Below are positions 8,518 through 17,083 of a DNA stretch of 61,860 nucleotides, one piece after another. The position numbers and the translations under genes were made by a program. A model generated the notes under the pieces. The model was not told the origin of the DNA. It ran no database searches and saw only the letters and a program-made list of their open reading frames with translations. Source of the stretch: Alphaproteobacteria bacterium (lineage in GTDB: Bacteria; Pseudomonadota; Alphaproteobacteria; TMED109); the NCBI GenBank assembly GCA_022819905.1, contig JAJEGJ010000002.1, positions 1-61,860 of the forward strand, given 5' to 3'. Positions within the stretch are counted from its first letter, which is position 1; each line of letters starts with the position of its first letter.

Positions 8518-10239
8518 TCAGACGTTCGAAAGCTTCTCGATTTCACGCATGGCAGCAGTGAGGATGGCCGAACTGGCGCCATCCGCACGTGGGCTGCGGG
8601 TTTCGAGGTCCGAATAGCGAATCCGTTCGCCGATCCTCGAAACCGTCACATCGTTCACGATCGCAGCACGGGAAAACCCGCGGGCTTCGAGAGACCACTT
8701 GAGGGTTATCGAAATACCGAAGTCGGCATCCCCGGGACGGTTGTAGTCTGCGAGGTGGTAGACCTGCGTAATTGTCACCGGGCGATCATCACTCAACGTG
8801 AACCCCGGTTTCACCAAGAGACCCTTCTTCGTTCGGTCCCAATCGCTGGCTCTCAACAAACCGCTTGAGCTGAGACTGCTTCGGCCGAGCTCCACGGTGG
8901 AACTTTGAGCGTGGTTCCGGAAGAGCCGCGCCACATGCTCCCCGAGGGCGCCATCGATCGCGTCCAGGACGGGACGGATATGCTGGCGATAGACCCTCTC
9001 GAGAACGTCGACGTCTGTCGACGAAGGCATCCGCCCTGTCCTGTCTTTCACGAAGGAAGCCACCTCCCGTTCGACCTCGAAGCGTTCGAGGAATCCGTGC
9101 AGATCGTCAAACGGCACGACCTCGCCGGCGCTCCGGGACTGGCGGGTTGCGCCGCCATAGACGACGGCCTTCATGGTGATGTCCGGCACTACTTTGGCGA
9201 CAGCATTGAGGGCGATGAAGAAGTCAGTGGTAACGGTCGCGCCCGACTTGATTTCAATCGCGCCTGTACCGCTGGCGGTTTCGAACAGGATGTCGCATTC
9301 CAGTCCCCGGCTGTCACGGAAAAAGGACAGGTTTGCAGCACGTCCGAGATTGAACCGCTGCTTCAGGATTTCGACAGCGACCATGTTTTCGAAGAGCGGT
9401 CCCCGCAGAGGGTGTGTGGCGATCTGGTCGGGCCGTTCGATTCCGATCAGATGGGCGGCCAGGCCGACATCGTAGAAATAGAGCTTGGGTGTCTTGACCA
9501 GACGCTTGCGAACATTTGCGTGGAACGGCGGCAGGCGAAAAAGGATGTAACTCCGGTCGAGAAGATCGAGCCAGTTCCGCACCGTCGTGTGGGACACGCC
9601 GACATCCGCACCCAGAGACTGGAGGTTGATCAGTTGCCCGACCCTGCCGGCGCAAAGCCGGACGAAGCGCTGAAAGTTCGAAACATTGCGAATTTCACCC
9701 AGCCGACGCACGTCGCGCTCGACGTAGGTTTCGAAGTAGTCGCCCAGTGCTTGCCTTGGCTCGATCCCCTGATCGTAAATTCGCGGGTAAAAGCCCGCGT
9801 AGAGGATATCGTCCAGCGCACCGGTGGCGCCGGTTCGTTCCCGCTCCCCGAGCGTGAAGGGCAGGAGGCGTAGCAGAGCGGTACGTCCGGCGAGCGATTG
9901 GCCGATGGCTTCTGACAGCTGGAAATGTTCGCTGCCCGTCAGGATGAAGAGGCCGTTTCGCCTTTTCTCGTCGGCGAGAACCTGCAGATACGACAGGAGA
10001 TCCGGAACGCGCTGGATCTCGTCCAGGATGGCGCCTTCACCGAGGCGGGCGAGAAAGCCTCGTGGATCAGCCTCCGCGAACTCCCGTTGATCGGGCGCCT
10101 CGAGATTGACGTAGGCCAGATCAGGAAAGGTCTCGCGACAGACGGTGGTCTTGCCCGATTGACGCGGCCCGGTCACGGTCACGAAGGGGTATTGCCCGAA
10201 GAGACGGGTCAGGCAGGGGACTATTTCGCGTTCAATCAT
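8518..10239 (-). CDS. AAA (AAA_14) ATPase with DUF4143 and a novel C-terminal extension
   Basis: This 573-residue protein begins with a P-loop ATPase: Walker A GPRQSGKT (24-31), Walker B-like GAILDEIQ (69-76) and sensor TGS (101-103). A winged-helix/DUF4143 nuclease-like part follows (about 190-370), with the typical LYFYDVGLAA, GPLFENMVAVEI and EIKSG motifs. Proteins of this family usually end near 380-430 residues; here about 190 further residues (385-573) form a separate, mixed alpha/beta tail I do not recognise. The family is common in accessory DNA, and its biological role is poorly defined. It stands alone; a hipBA pair lies 650 bases downstream in the same direction. Confidence 0.85.
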   Translation of the reverse strand: MIEREIVPCLTRLFGQYPFVTVTGPRQSGKTTVCRETFPDLAYVNLEAPDQREFAEADPRGFLARLGEGAILDEIQRVPDLLSYLQVLADEKRRNGLFILTGSEHFQLSEAIGQSLAGRTALLRLLPFTLGERERTGATGALDDILYAGFYPRIYDQGIEPRQALGDYFETYVERDVRRLGEIRNVSNFQRFVRLCAGRVGQLINLQSLGADVGVSHTTVRNWLDLLDRSYILFRLPPFHANVRKRLVKTPKLYFYDVGLAAHLIGIERPDQIATHPLRGPLFENMVAVEILKQRFNLGRAANLSFFRDSRGLECDILFETASGTGAIEIKSGATVTTDFFIALNAVAKVVPDITMKAVVYGGATRQSRSAGEVVPFDDLHGFLERFEVEREVASFVKDRTGRMPSSTDVDVLERVYRQHIRPVLDAIDGALGEHVARLFRNHAQSSTVELGRSSLSSSGLLRASDWDRTKKGLLVKPGFTLSDDRPVTITQVYHLADYNRPGDADFGISITLKWSLEARGFSRAAIVNDVTVSRIGERIRYSDLETRSPRADGASSAILTAAMREIEKLSNV

Positions 10240-10548
10240 GGACGCAGGTTACCGGGCTACGAACAAATAGCAATTACTACTTTCAGATTGTGCATATCTT
10301 CCAGCAATCCTTCGTGCCTCTTGCTACTCGTGCAGCGTCGACATGCAGCTATCCCGATACGCGGCTGTCCGAGTCCGCACCCCACGAAATGCGCCCAACT
10401 TCTTGCCGTTCCGGATGTCGAGCGCACTGCGTTCAGAAACGCTTGGGCGCCCGGCGGGCGGGAAAGGGGGGGAACTTCGAGTCCGTTCTGCGGTGCGGGA
10501 GGGGAGAGCACCGCACTGCGTCTGCGGGTGCTTGGCACGTACGGGCGG
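10240..10548. other. Intergenic region with a hairpin
   Basis: About 310 bases between the ATPase start and the end of the glutathione transferase gene. The AT-richer part beside the ATPase (10255-10300) probably contains its promoter, but I cannot assign hexamers. A hairpin lies at 10489-10515. No gene seen. Confidence 0.45.
10489..10515 (-). terminator. Possible terminator hairpin after the GST gene
   Basis: TGCGGTGC (10489-10496) and GCACCGCA (10508-10515) form a perfect 8-bp stem with an 11-base loop, 34 bases past the stop codon of the GST gene in its direction of transcription. There is no clear U-run, so it is a weak intrinsic terminator or an RNA-stabilising hairpin. Confidence 0.35.
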
Positions 10549-11319
10549 CTATTCCGCTTCGCGCACGTCGGCGTAAACCTCAAACTTCTCCGCGTCGAAG
10601 GCAAACGGCTGAACGATCCCGCCGGCTTCATTCAGCACCGCGGCCGCTTCCGGCACGGCGATGGCATTTTCCCAGACCCGCGATAGCGTCGGAAATTCCC
10701 CGGGAAGGTCGATTCCCGCCAGGAGAGCGTTGCGCACCTGGGGTACCAGAAAGCAGTCCGCGAGCGTGATCGCGTCTCCGACCGCGAACGCTCCCGCGCA
10801 CCGTCGCAGAATCGCTTCCAGCGCACCGAACTCCCGGCGGATGAAATGCAGCCGCAACGGGTGCTCCGTGGGCGCTGCCTTCACCATGCCCCACTCGCCA
10901 ATCGCCTGAATGATGAAGGGGATGTTCTGGTAGGGCTGGGTGTCCGCGGCGACAATCCACATGATGCGGCGCATCTCCGTGCGGAGCCACGGGTCGTCGG
11001 GTGCCATCGGGCGGTGTCCGGTCGCGCCGATCGAATCCTCGAGGTAGTCCACGATCGGACCCGACTGGGTCATCTTGCGCCCGTCGGGCAGCAGCAGCAC
11101 CGGGATGCGCCCTTCCGGGTTGAAAGCGGTGAGGTCGGTGGTGCCGAGCTTCCTGGTCTCGGGATCGCCCTCGGGCATCGTGAAGACAGGGATGCCGCGG
11201 TGGTCTGTCTCGAAACCCATGTCGACCAGTTCGACGAGTGACGGCGCAATGCCGCGACACCGCAGGTAGAGCGTCACCCGCATCGAGGCGCTGCTGGTCG
11301 GGTGGCGGAACAGGCGCAT
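10549..11319 (-). CDS. Glutathione S-transferase family protein
   Basis: About 256 residues. The N-terminal thioredoxin-like domain starts with LFRHPTSSASMRVTLYLRCRGI, where the SSAS segment resembles the active-site Ser motif of zeta-class/maleylacetoacetate-isomerase-type enzymes. The glutathione-binding GRIPVLLLPDGRKMTQSGPI (Pro in cis, then the Q-S-x-xI motif) follows, then an all-helical C-terminal domain with ITLADCFLVPQV. The family conjugates or isomerises with glutathione in the cytosol. Start taken at ATG 11317-11319; an in-frame ATG five codons earlier is possible and the frame stays open to 11520. No pathway neighbours point to a substrate. Confidence 0.85.
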   Translation of the reverse strand: MRLFRHPTSSASMRVTLYLRCRGIAPSLVELVDMGFETDHRGIPVFTMPEGDPETRKLGTTDLTAFNPEGRIPVLLLPDGRKMTQSGPIVDYLEDSIGATGHRPMAPDDPWLRTEMRRIMWIVAADTQPYQNIPFIIQAIGEWGMVKAAPTEHPLRLHFIRREFGALEAILRRCAGAFAVGDAITLADCFLVPQVRNALLAGIDLPGEFPTLSRVWENAIAVPEAAAVLNEAGGIVQPFAFDAEKFEVYADVREAE

Positions 11320-11516
11320 TCGTCCGCCCTGCATCGCTGCTTCCGTCGTCAAGTCGTGTCTCGTGTCGCCGGCGCTTCCGCTTGGCGGCCTATCGTATCC
11401 AAGCTTGTATGAGGCAGATAACCCGAAGGGCAAGAAGTTATCAACAGTGTGGATCATCCACCGCCGGGTCGAGTTCCGTGGCGACGTGGCGGACGGTGGA
11501 TTTGGCAGTTGCTGAC

Positions 11517-12245
11517 TCACATTGTCGCGTCATTGGTCGTGAGCAGACGTTCGGTGTCCTGTACCGCTTGGACCGTCCCGACGTGAAACCAGTCACCGTG
11601 GTGCACGATTCCGAACAGGCGTTGCTCGAGGCGGGCACGGCGGTACAGGGCACCCAGGGAAAAAGGGCCGTCCGGAGCGTTTTCGAACAGAGTTCTCGAC
11701 AGGATCTGAATGCCCGTGAATACGTAGGGCTGTCGGTCGGATTCCGTTCGTACTAGCGCTGCTGCGCCCTTGGGAAGGAGGGGAAGGTCAAAGTCGCCTG
11801 GTCCCGAATAGCCTGTTGCCCGATCCCGGGGCATCACCAGCAGCAGCGCATCCATGACCCGGCCATCCCAGTGCTGCTCCAGCGACCGAAACGCATGCTC
11901 GGCCCGCGGCAACACGATGTCGGCGTTGGCGACCAGGAACGCACCGTGTCCGAGATGGGGCAGGGCTCGCCGTACGCCCCCTCCGGTTTCCAGGCGTTCG
12001 TCTTCCAGGCTGACGTGGACGGGCGGCCGCGTCCGCCGTTCCAGCAGGCGCTCGACCTGCCAGCCGAGGTGGCTCGCGTTGACGACCGCGCGCGACACGC
12101 CGAATCGTTCCAGCGCATCCAGCATCCGGTCCAGCATCGACCGGCCGGCAATCCGGACCAGGGGCTTCGGGATGCGGTCGGTGAGCGGCCGCATCCGCTC
12201 GCCGCGGCCGGCGGCGAGCACCATGGCCGTGTGAATGGCCCTCAT
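11517..12245 (-). CDS. murU: N-acetylmuramate alpha-1-phosphate uridylyltransferase
   Basis: This 242-residue protein is a sugar-1-phosphate nucleotidyltransferase. The signature loop is LAAGRGERMRPLTDRIPKPLV (residues 10-30), followed by ETGGGV near 89 and a conserved VANAD metal-site segment near 105. Together with AmgK directly upstream it makes UDP-MurNAc from recycled N-acetylmuramate, the MurU/AmgK salvage route that bypasses MurA and gives intrinsic fosfomycin tolerance in pseudomonads. It follows amgK by 36 bases on the same strand, the order seen in many proteobacteria. The short length without a LbH domain fits MurU rather than GlmU or GalU. Confidence 0.88.
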   Translation of the reverse strand: MRAIHTAMVLAAGRGERMRPLTDRIPKPLVRIAGRSMLDRMLDALERFGVSRAVVNASHLGWQVERLLERRTRPPVHVSLEDERLETGGGVRRALPHLGHGAFLVANADIVLPRAEHAFRSLEQHWDGRVMDALLLVMPRDRATGYSGPGDFDLPLLPKGAAALVRTESDRQPYVFTGIQILSRTLFENAPDGPFSLGALYRRARLEQRLFGIVHHGDWFHVGTVQAVQDTERLLTTNDATM

Positions 12246-12281
12246 GCGCCGGTCGGGGCGCGGGGCAAGCGAGCGCGATGG

Positions 12282-13271
12282 CTACGGATTGCCGGGGCCA
12301 TTGAACGCGTCCGGCTGCCGGAGCGGGGCCGGAACGTGCCGGTCGAACCACTCCCGCACTGCAAGCAATCCGTCGTTCTTGAGGCGGTGCTCCAGCAGCC
12401 TCCAGGTCGCAGGCAGCCACGACAGGTAACGGGGCTTTTGGTCCCTGCGGGCCAGCCGGGTGAAGATGCCGAGGATCTTGGATGATCGCTGGGCGGAGAG
12501 CGCGGCAAACGCGGCGCAAAATGCGGACGGCTCCAGCGACGTTGCGGCAAGGAACCGCTCCATCAATCTGGCCACGAGTCCCGGCGGCAGGGGATTCCGA
12601 ACATCATCGAGGAGCGATGCAAGGTCGTACGCGGGATGGCCCGCGAGCGCGTCCTGGAAGTCGATCAGTCCGACATTTGCCGGCGACGGTCGGCCACGGA
12701 GCCACAGCAGGTTGTCGACGTGGCAGTCCCGGAGCACGAGGACCGGCGAGGCATCGAGCTGGGGGGTCAGCACGGCAGCCCATGCGTCGTGCCATGTGTC
12801 GCGGCGCTCCTGGTCGGGTTCGACGCCGACGGTCGGTAGGTACCAGTCTAGGAACAGGTCGGTTTCGGCCAGCAGGGGCCCGAGGTCGTACGGGTCCAGC
12901 CATGGCGGCGGCGGATGCTGCGTGATCGTCACCAGCACGTCGACCGCCATTTCGTAGAGCGGCTCGGGGGCCGCCCCGGTCGCCAGAACGCGGGAAAACA
13001 GGTCATCGCCGAGATCCTCCAGCAGCAGCCAGCCGTCATCCACGTCCGCGGCCAGGATCTCCGGAGCCGACAGCCCGAGGTCCCGCAGATGCCGCGACAC
13101 GCGAACGAATGGCCGGACGTCCTCGAGATCGGGGGGAGCATCCATCAACACGCCGCCGGGCGTGCGGAAGTACCGGCGGTTCGACGCGTCGCCGGCCAGC
13201 AGCACGGCGGCATCCGGATCGATTCCCTGGCGTTTCAGAAAGGTGTCCAGCCGGGCCCGGCGCTCAGCCAT
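12282..13271 (-). CDS. amgK: N-acetylmuramate/N-acetylglucosamine kinase
   Basis: This 329-residue protein is an aminoglycoside-phosphotransferase-fold kinase. It shows GDASNRRYFR (27-36) as nucleotide loop, LLLEDLGDD near 82-90, the catalytic RDCHVDNLLW (181-190, Asp186) and the metal-binding IDFQD (203-207). AmgK phosphorylates the anomeric carbon of MurNAc or GlcNAc released during peptidoglycan recycling and feeds MurU, encoded just downstream. Its start overlaps the end of tsaE by 8 bases, so ahcY-tsaE-amgK-murU appear co-transcribed, matching the common tsaE-amgK-murU gene order. Confidence 0.9.
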   Translation of the reverse strand: MAERRARLDTFLKRQGIDPDAAVLLAGDASNRRYFRTPGGVLMDAPPDLEDVRPFVRVSRHLRDLGLSAPEILAADVDDGWLLLEDLGDDLFSRVLATGAAPEPLYEMAVDVLVTITQHPPPPWLDPYDLGPLLAETDLFLDWYLPTVGVEPDQERRDTWHDAWAAVLTPQLDASPVLVLRDCHVDNLLWLRGRPSPANVGLIDFQDALAGHPAYDLASLLDDVRNPLPPGLVARLMERFLAATSLEPSAFCAAFAALSAQRSSKILGIFTRLARRDQKPRYLSWLPATWRLLEHRLKNDGLLAVREWFDRHVPAPLRQPDAFNGPGNP

Positions 13272-13752
13272 TGCGGGCCGCCTTCTGGAGGCGTGGGCCC
13301 CACGTGGCCCCCGGCTCGAGCGTCACCGTCCGGCCGGTCCCCGCATGATCCAGGCGAAGCGTGAGGCGGGCCGGAGGAAGCAGGCGTTCCACGATTTCCG
13401 GCCATTCGATGAGCGTAATCCCTTCGGCGAGCGCGTCTTCCAGGCCGAGTTCCCATACATCGTCGGCGCGCTCGAGCCGGTGCAGGTCAAAATGCCACAC
13501 GTCCCCCGCGCTGGTCGCGTGCTGTTCCACCAGCGACCACGTCGGACTGGGCACCAGTCCGGCACCGCCGAGGGCGCCGATGAACGATCGGGCGAACGTG
13601 GTCTTCCCGGCGCCGAGTGGTCCCACCAGTTCGATGACGTCGCCTCGGCGCGCCAGCGGCGCCAGGCTGGCCGCGAGGTCTCTTGTGGCGTCGGTATCCG
13701 GGAGCAGCAATCGGCGCGGGCCGGTTGCGCCTGATGCCGGGGCGGGTTCCAC
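13264..13752 (-). CDS. tsaE: tRNA threonylcarbamoyladenosine ATPase subunit
   Basis: About 162 residues. The P-loop GPLGAGKT (44-51) is followed by SPTW (69-72), HFDLHRL (87-93) and IEWPE (115-119), the standard TsaE motifs. TsaE is the ATPase that works with TsaB and TsaD to make t6A at position 37 of ANN-decoding tRNAs. Start chosen at GTG 13750-13752, one base after the ahcY stop, because the frame upstream lies inside ahcY and this gives the normal family length; no good ribosome site is visible, so coupling to ahcY translation is likely. It overlaps amgK by 8 bases. Confidence 0.9.
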   Translation of the reverse strand: MEPAPASGATGPRRLLLPDTDATRDLAASLAPLARRGDVIELVGPLGAGKTTFARSFIGALGGAGLVPSPTWSLVEQHATSAGDVWHFDLHRLERADDVWELGLEDALAEGITLIEWPEIVERLLPPARLTLRLDHAGTGRTVTLEPGATWGPRLQKAARNG

Positions 13753-13753
13753 G

Positions 13754-15055
13754 CTAGTAGCGGTAAGCAGCCGGTTTGAATGGGCCGTTGCGGTCGATTC
13801 CCAGGTAGTCAGCCTGGCTCCGGGTAAGCTGGCTGAGCTCCGCGCCAAGGCGCGCAAGGTGCAGACTCGCCACCTTTTCGTCGAGGTGTTTGGGCAACAC
13901 GTGCACGGCGCGGTCATACCGGTCGCTGCGGGTCCAGAGCTCGATCTGCGCGAGGACCTGGTTGGTGAACGAGGCGCTCATCACGAAGCTGGGATGGCCG
14001 GTCGCGCAGCCAAGATTCACCAGGCGCCCCTTGGCCAGCAGGATGATGCGGTGGCCGTCGGGAAAGCGAATCTGGTCGACCTGGGGCTTCACTTCCTCCC
14101 AGATGAAGTTCGAGAGCGCCGCCACCTGGATCTCGTTGTCGAAGTGACCGATGTTGCAGACGATGGCGCGATCCTTCATGGCCCGCATGTGGTCCAGCGT
14201 GATGACGTCGGTATTGCCGGTGGCCGTGACGAACACATCACCCCGAGGCGCCGCCGCATCCATCGTGGTTACCTCGTAGCCCTCCATGGCGGCCTGCAGG
14301 GCGCAGATCGGGTCGATTTCGGTGACGAGCACCCGCGCGCCCGCATTCCGCAGGGATGCCGCCGACCCTTTACCTACATCGCCGAAGCCGGCGACCACGG
14401 CAACCTTGCCGGAGAGCATGACGTCGGTGGCGCGGCGGATGCCGTCGACGAGGCTTTCGCGGCATCCGTAGAGGTTGTCGAACTTCGATTTCGTCACCGA
14501 GTCGTTCACGTTGATGGCGGGGACGAGCAGGCTGCCCTCCTCCGCCATCTGGACGAGACGGCGCACGCCGGTGGTCGTCTCCTCGGAAACTCCACGGACC
14601 TGCTCCCGCATCAGGTCGCCGTGCTGTTCGTGCATGACCTTTGTGAGGTCGCCGCCGTCGTCGAGAACGAGGTTCGGTGTCCAGTTCTCCGGGCCGTGAA
14701 TCGTCTGGTCGATGCACCACCAGAATTCCTCTTCCGTTTCATCCTTCCAGGCGAACACGGGCACCCCGCGCGCAGCCATCGCCGCCGCCGCGTGGTCCTG
14801 GGTCGAGAAGATGTTGCAGGAACTCCAACGGACTTCGGCGCCGAGCTCGAGCAGCGTCTCGATCAGGACGGCCGTCTGGATGGTCATGTGCAGGCATCCG
14901 GCGATGCGGGCACCGCCCAGGGGTTTTCGGCGGGCATACTCGTCACGGACGGCCATGAGGCCCGGCATTTCTGTCTCGGCGATCTCGATTTCTCTGCGGC
15001 CCCAGTCGGCGAGTCCCAGATCGGCGACCTTGAAGTCGCAATGTCCAGCGGTCAT
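13754..15055 (-). CDS. ahcY: S-adenosylhomocysteine hydrolase
   Basis: This 433-residue enzyme reversibly splits S-adenosylhomocysteine into adenosine and homocysteine, keeping the methylation cycle running in the cytosol. Visible motifs: [18 protein letters not shown] (51-68), [14 protein letters not shown] (78-91), [14 protein letters not shown] (181-194), the NAD-binding [10 protein letters not shown] (223-232) and the family C-terminus ending in PFKPAAYRY. Start set at ATG 15053-15055, which begins the canonical [14 protein letters not shown] segment; the open frame upstream is untranslated leader. An AAGGA lies 12 bases before. It heads the ahcY-tsaE-amgK-murU run. Confidence 0.97.
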   Translation of the reverse strand: MTAGHCDFKVADLGLADWGRREIEIAETEMPGLMAVRDEYARRKPLGGARIAGCLHMTIQTAVLIETLLELGAEVRWSSCNIFSTQDHAAAAMAARGVPVFAWKDETEEEFWWCIDQTIHGPENWTPNLVLDDGGDLTKVMHEQHGDLMREQVRGVSEETTTGVRRLVQMAEEGSLLVPAINVNDSVTKSKFDNLYGCRESLVDGIRRATDVMLSGKVAVVAGFGDVGKGSAASLRNAGARVLVTEIDPICALQAAMEGYEVTTMDAAAPRGDVFVTATGNTDVITLDHMRAMKDRAIVCNIGHFDNEIQVAALSNFIWEEVKPQVDQIRFPDGHRIILLAKGRLVNLGCATGHPSFVMSASFTNQVLAQIELWTRSDRYDRAVHVLPKHLDEKVASLHLARLGAELSQLTRSQADYLGIDRNGPFKPAAYRY

Positions 15056-15205
15056 GGCGGCGATGATCCTTCCAGGAGAGCGGCGCAGCAGATCGGGCGA
15101 TGGACAGGGGATTTGGCACGCGGCGGCAGCAAGCCGCGGCAATCGTTCATCCTTGTTGCCCTGCAATCAAGAATCACAGAATATCTGATGAGAAGTAATG
15201 GGCCG

Positions 15206-15211
15206 ATTATA
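15206..15211 (-). promoter_or_regulatory. Candidate -10 box for ahcY with a long leader
   Basis: A perfect TATAAT lies on the minus strand 150 bases before the ahcY start. No convincing -35 hexamer is found at 16-18 bases upstream. If used, it gives a leader of about 145 bases containing a GC-rich hairpin-forming stretch near 15115-15140. I looked for the S-adenosylhomocysteine riboswitch core and did not recognise it. Confidence 0.35.
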
Positions 15212-15287
15212 GAACTGGGCAAATCGAAATGGAGCCCGAAGCGTTTGTAAGTTTGGCGGCATCCGCAGGACCTGGCAATCGTTATTC

Positions 15288-16502
15288 ATGGTTCGGTTGA
15301 TCGGAGCGAGAAACCGCCGCACCCGCGGAGTCGTCGCCGTCGCCGCGCTACTGATCCTCGCATCGCCCCCCTTGATTGCGTCCGTGCATTCGTACGACGC
15401 TGCGCCCGGCTACCAGGTGAAGCATGCGGGAGCCGCAGCAGATCCGGGCGAAGTTGCCGGCAGCCGCGAGGCGGCACCCCTTTGGGGGGAGCATGCGATT
15501 GACCCTCGGGGCCGCGCCATGGTGCACAGCGCGACGTTGACGGAACTCCCGAAGGGAGGAGTACAGGCGTTCTGGTACGGCGGCAGCCGGGAAGGGGCGC
15601 GCGACGTGGGGATCTATGCAGCCCGTCTTCTCCCGGATGAGCGTTCGTGGACCCTCCCGCGGGAGGTCATGACCAGGGCCAGGCTTTCGGAAGAGCTGGG
15701 GAGATACATCAAGAAGCTGGGCAACCCGGTCGCATTTCTCGATGTCAGCGGCCAGGTGTGGCTGTTCTTCGTCAGTGTGTCGGTCGGCGGGTGGTCCGGC
15801 AGCTCGATCAACGCAATGGTGTCGCAGGACGGCGGGGAGACATTCGGCCCGGTGAAGCGGCTGGTTACCAGCCCGGCCTTCAACGTGAGCACCTTGGTGA
15901 GGGGCCGTCCGGTCCAGATGCGGGACGGGAGCATCACCCTGCCCGTCTATCACGAATTCCTGGGCAAGTTTGCCGAACTGCTGCGACTGGATCCGGAAGG
16001 CGTCGTGCTGGGGAAGAAACGCCTCACCCTGGGACGGAGTCACATTCAGCCGGTACTCGTGCCCGAGGACGCGGAGACCGCACACGTATTCCTGCGTTAT
16101 GCGGGGGACGCGGATAAGAAAATTCACTACGTCAGCACCGACGACGGCGGGCTTGAATTCACGTCGCCAAGAGGGTCAAACCTGCCGAATCCCGACAGCG
16201 CGATCGATGCCGCGCCTCTCGCGGGCCGCGAACGGCTGATGGTCTACAACCACTCCGAGGTGGCGCGAGACATCCTGGCGCTGGCGGTTTCCGAGGGAGC
16301 CCCCGGCCGCTGGACCCGAATTCACGACCTGGAACATGCCGAAGCCGGCAAGGGTCAGCTGTTCTCCTACCCATCGATCCTGCGTGACCGGGCTGGCAGG
16401 ACACACGTCGTCTACACCCACAACCGAACCTACATCAAGCACGTGATGTTCAACGATGCCTGGCTCTCGGACGTAAGGCGCAGTGCTACCTCGCCACCAT
16501 GA
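15288..16502 (+). CDS. Secreted sialidase-fold (BNR repeat) protein
   Basis: This 404-residue protein has an N-terminal signal sequence (basic start, then VVAVAALLILASPPLIA at 15-31), predicting export. The body resembles the exo-alpha-sialidase-like six-bladed propeller family: Asp-box-type repeats such as SQDGGETFGP (184-193) and a later TDDGGLEF, plus blades with VWLFFVSVSVGGWSG and FSYPSILRDRAGRTHVVYTHNR. Many members with this fold are not sialidases, and the Arg triad cannot be verified by eye. Its last bases overlap the next gene by 4 bases, so it forms an operon with two polytopic membrane proteins. A role on an extracellular glycan is inferred from fold and context only. Confidence 0.8.
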   Translation: MVRLIGARNRRTRGVVAVAALLILASPPLIASVHSYDAAPGYQVKHAGAAADPGEVAGSREAAPLWGEHAIDPRGRAMVHSATLTELPKGGVQAFWYGGSREGARDVGIYAARLLPDERSWTLPREVMTRARLSEELGRYIKKLGNPVAFLDVSGQVWLFFVSVSVGGWSGSSINAMVSQDGGETFGPVKRLVTSPAFNVSTLVRGRPVQMRDGSITLPVYHEFLGKFAELLRLDPEGVVLGKKRLTLGRSHIQPVLVPEDAETAHVFLRYAGDADKKIHYVSTDDGGLEFTSPRGSNLPNPDSAIDAAPLAGRERLMVYNHSEVARDILALAVSEGAPGRWTRIHDLEHAEAGKGQLFSYPSILRDRAGRTHVVYTHNRTYIKHVMFNDAWLSDVRRSATSPP

Positions 16503-17083
16503 ACGCATTCGGATATGTCGGCTGGGCGTTGGTCCTGGCGTCGCTGGGAGCCTGTTGCTCAGCCCGTTACACGGACGACTGGCGGATCAAATTGGGGATC
16601 GCCACCGCAGTGGTAGTGGCAGCCTTCGCGATCCAGCTGGACCGGGTTCCGCTGATCGGCTTCGTGGCGTCCGTGCAGAGCGAACCCAGCATGGCCATGC
16701 TCCTGATCCTGGGGAGCCACGGCGCGAGCAGCCTCTGGCCGCAGCGGCTCACGCGGCTGGACATGGGCCCGCTGCACCTTTGCATCGTCCTGCTCGGCTT
16801 GGTGATGTATCCGTCGGCATTGGGCATTGGCTACATCGACCTGTACGCGGCCGGGTACCATCCGTACACGGCGATCGGCATGCTGCCCCTTGCCTTCGTG
16901 TTCGCCTGGTTTGCGGGCACCCGGCTGCTCGCGTTCTGGGTGGTCCTCGCGGTGTTGATGCAGGGCTACAGCGTGGGCGAGAGCGACAATGCGTTCGACT
17001 ACTTGATTGATCCGATTATTTTCGTGTACGCGTGCTGGCGTGCTGCCGCCTACGCCTGGAGACGTCACGACGGTGCCCGTTGA
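16499..17083 (+). CDS. Polytopic membrane protein of unknown function
   Basis: This 194-residue protein has about five predicted membrane helices (about 5-22, 33-50, 64-78, 92-115 and 125-147), with short loops and a basic C-terminus. I do not recognise a family; loops contain YTDDW and GIGYIDLYAAGYHPYT. The ATG overlaps the stop of the sialidase-fold gene (ATGA type, 4 bases), and the gene itself overlaps the next one, so the three products are probably made in fixed ratio and act together at the inner membrane. Confidence 0.75.
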   Translation: MNAFGYVGWALVLASLGACCSARYTDDWRIKLGIATAVVVAAFAIQLDRVPLIGFVASVQSEPSMAMLLILGSHGASSLWPQRLTRLDMGPLHLCIVLLGLVMYPSALGIGYIDLYAAGYHPYTAIGMLPLAFVFAWFAGTRLLAFWVVLAVLMQGYSVGESDNAFDYLIDPIIFVYACWRAAAYAWRRHDGAR

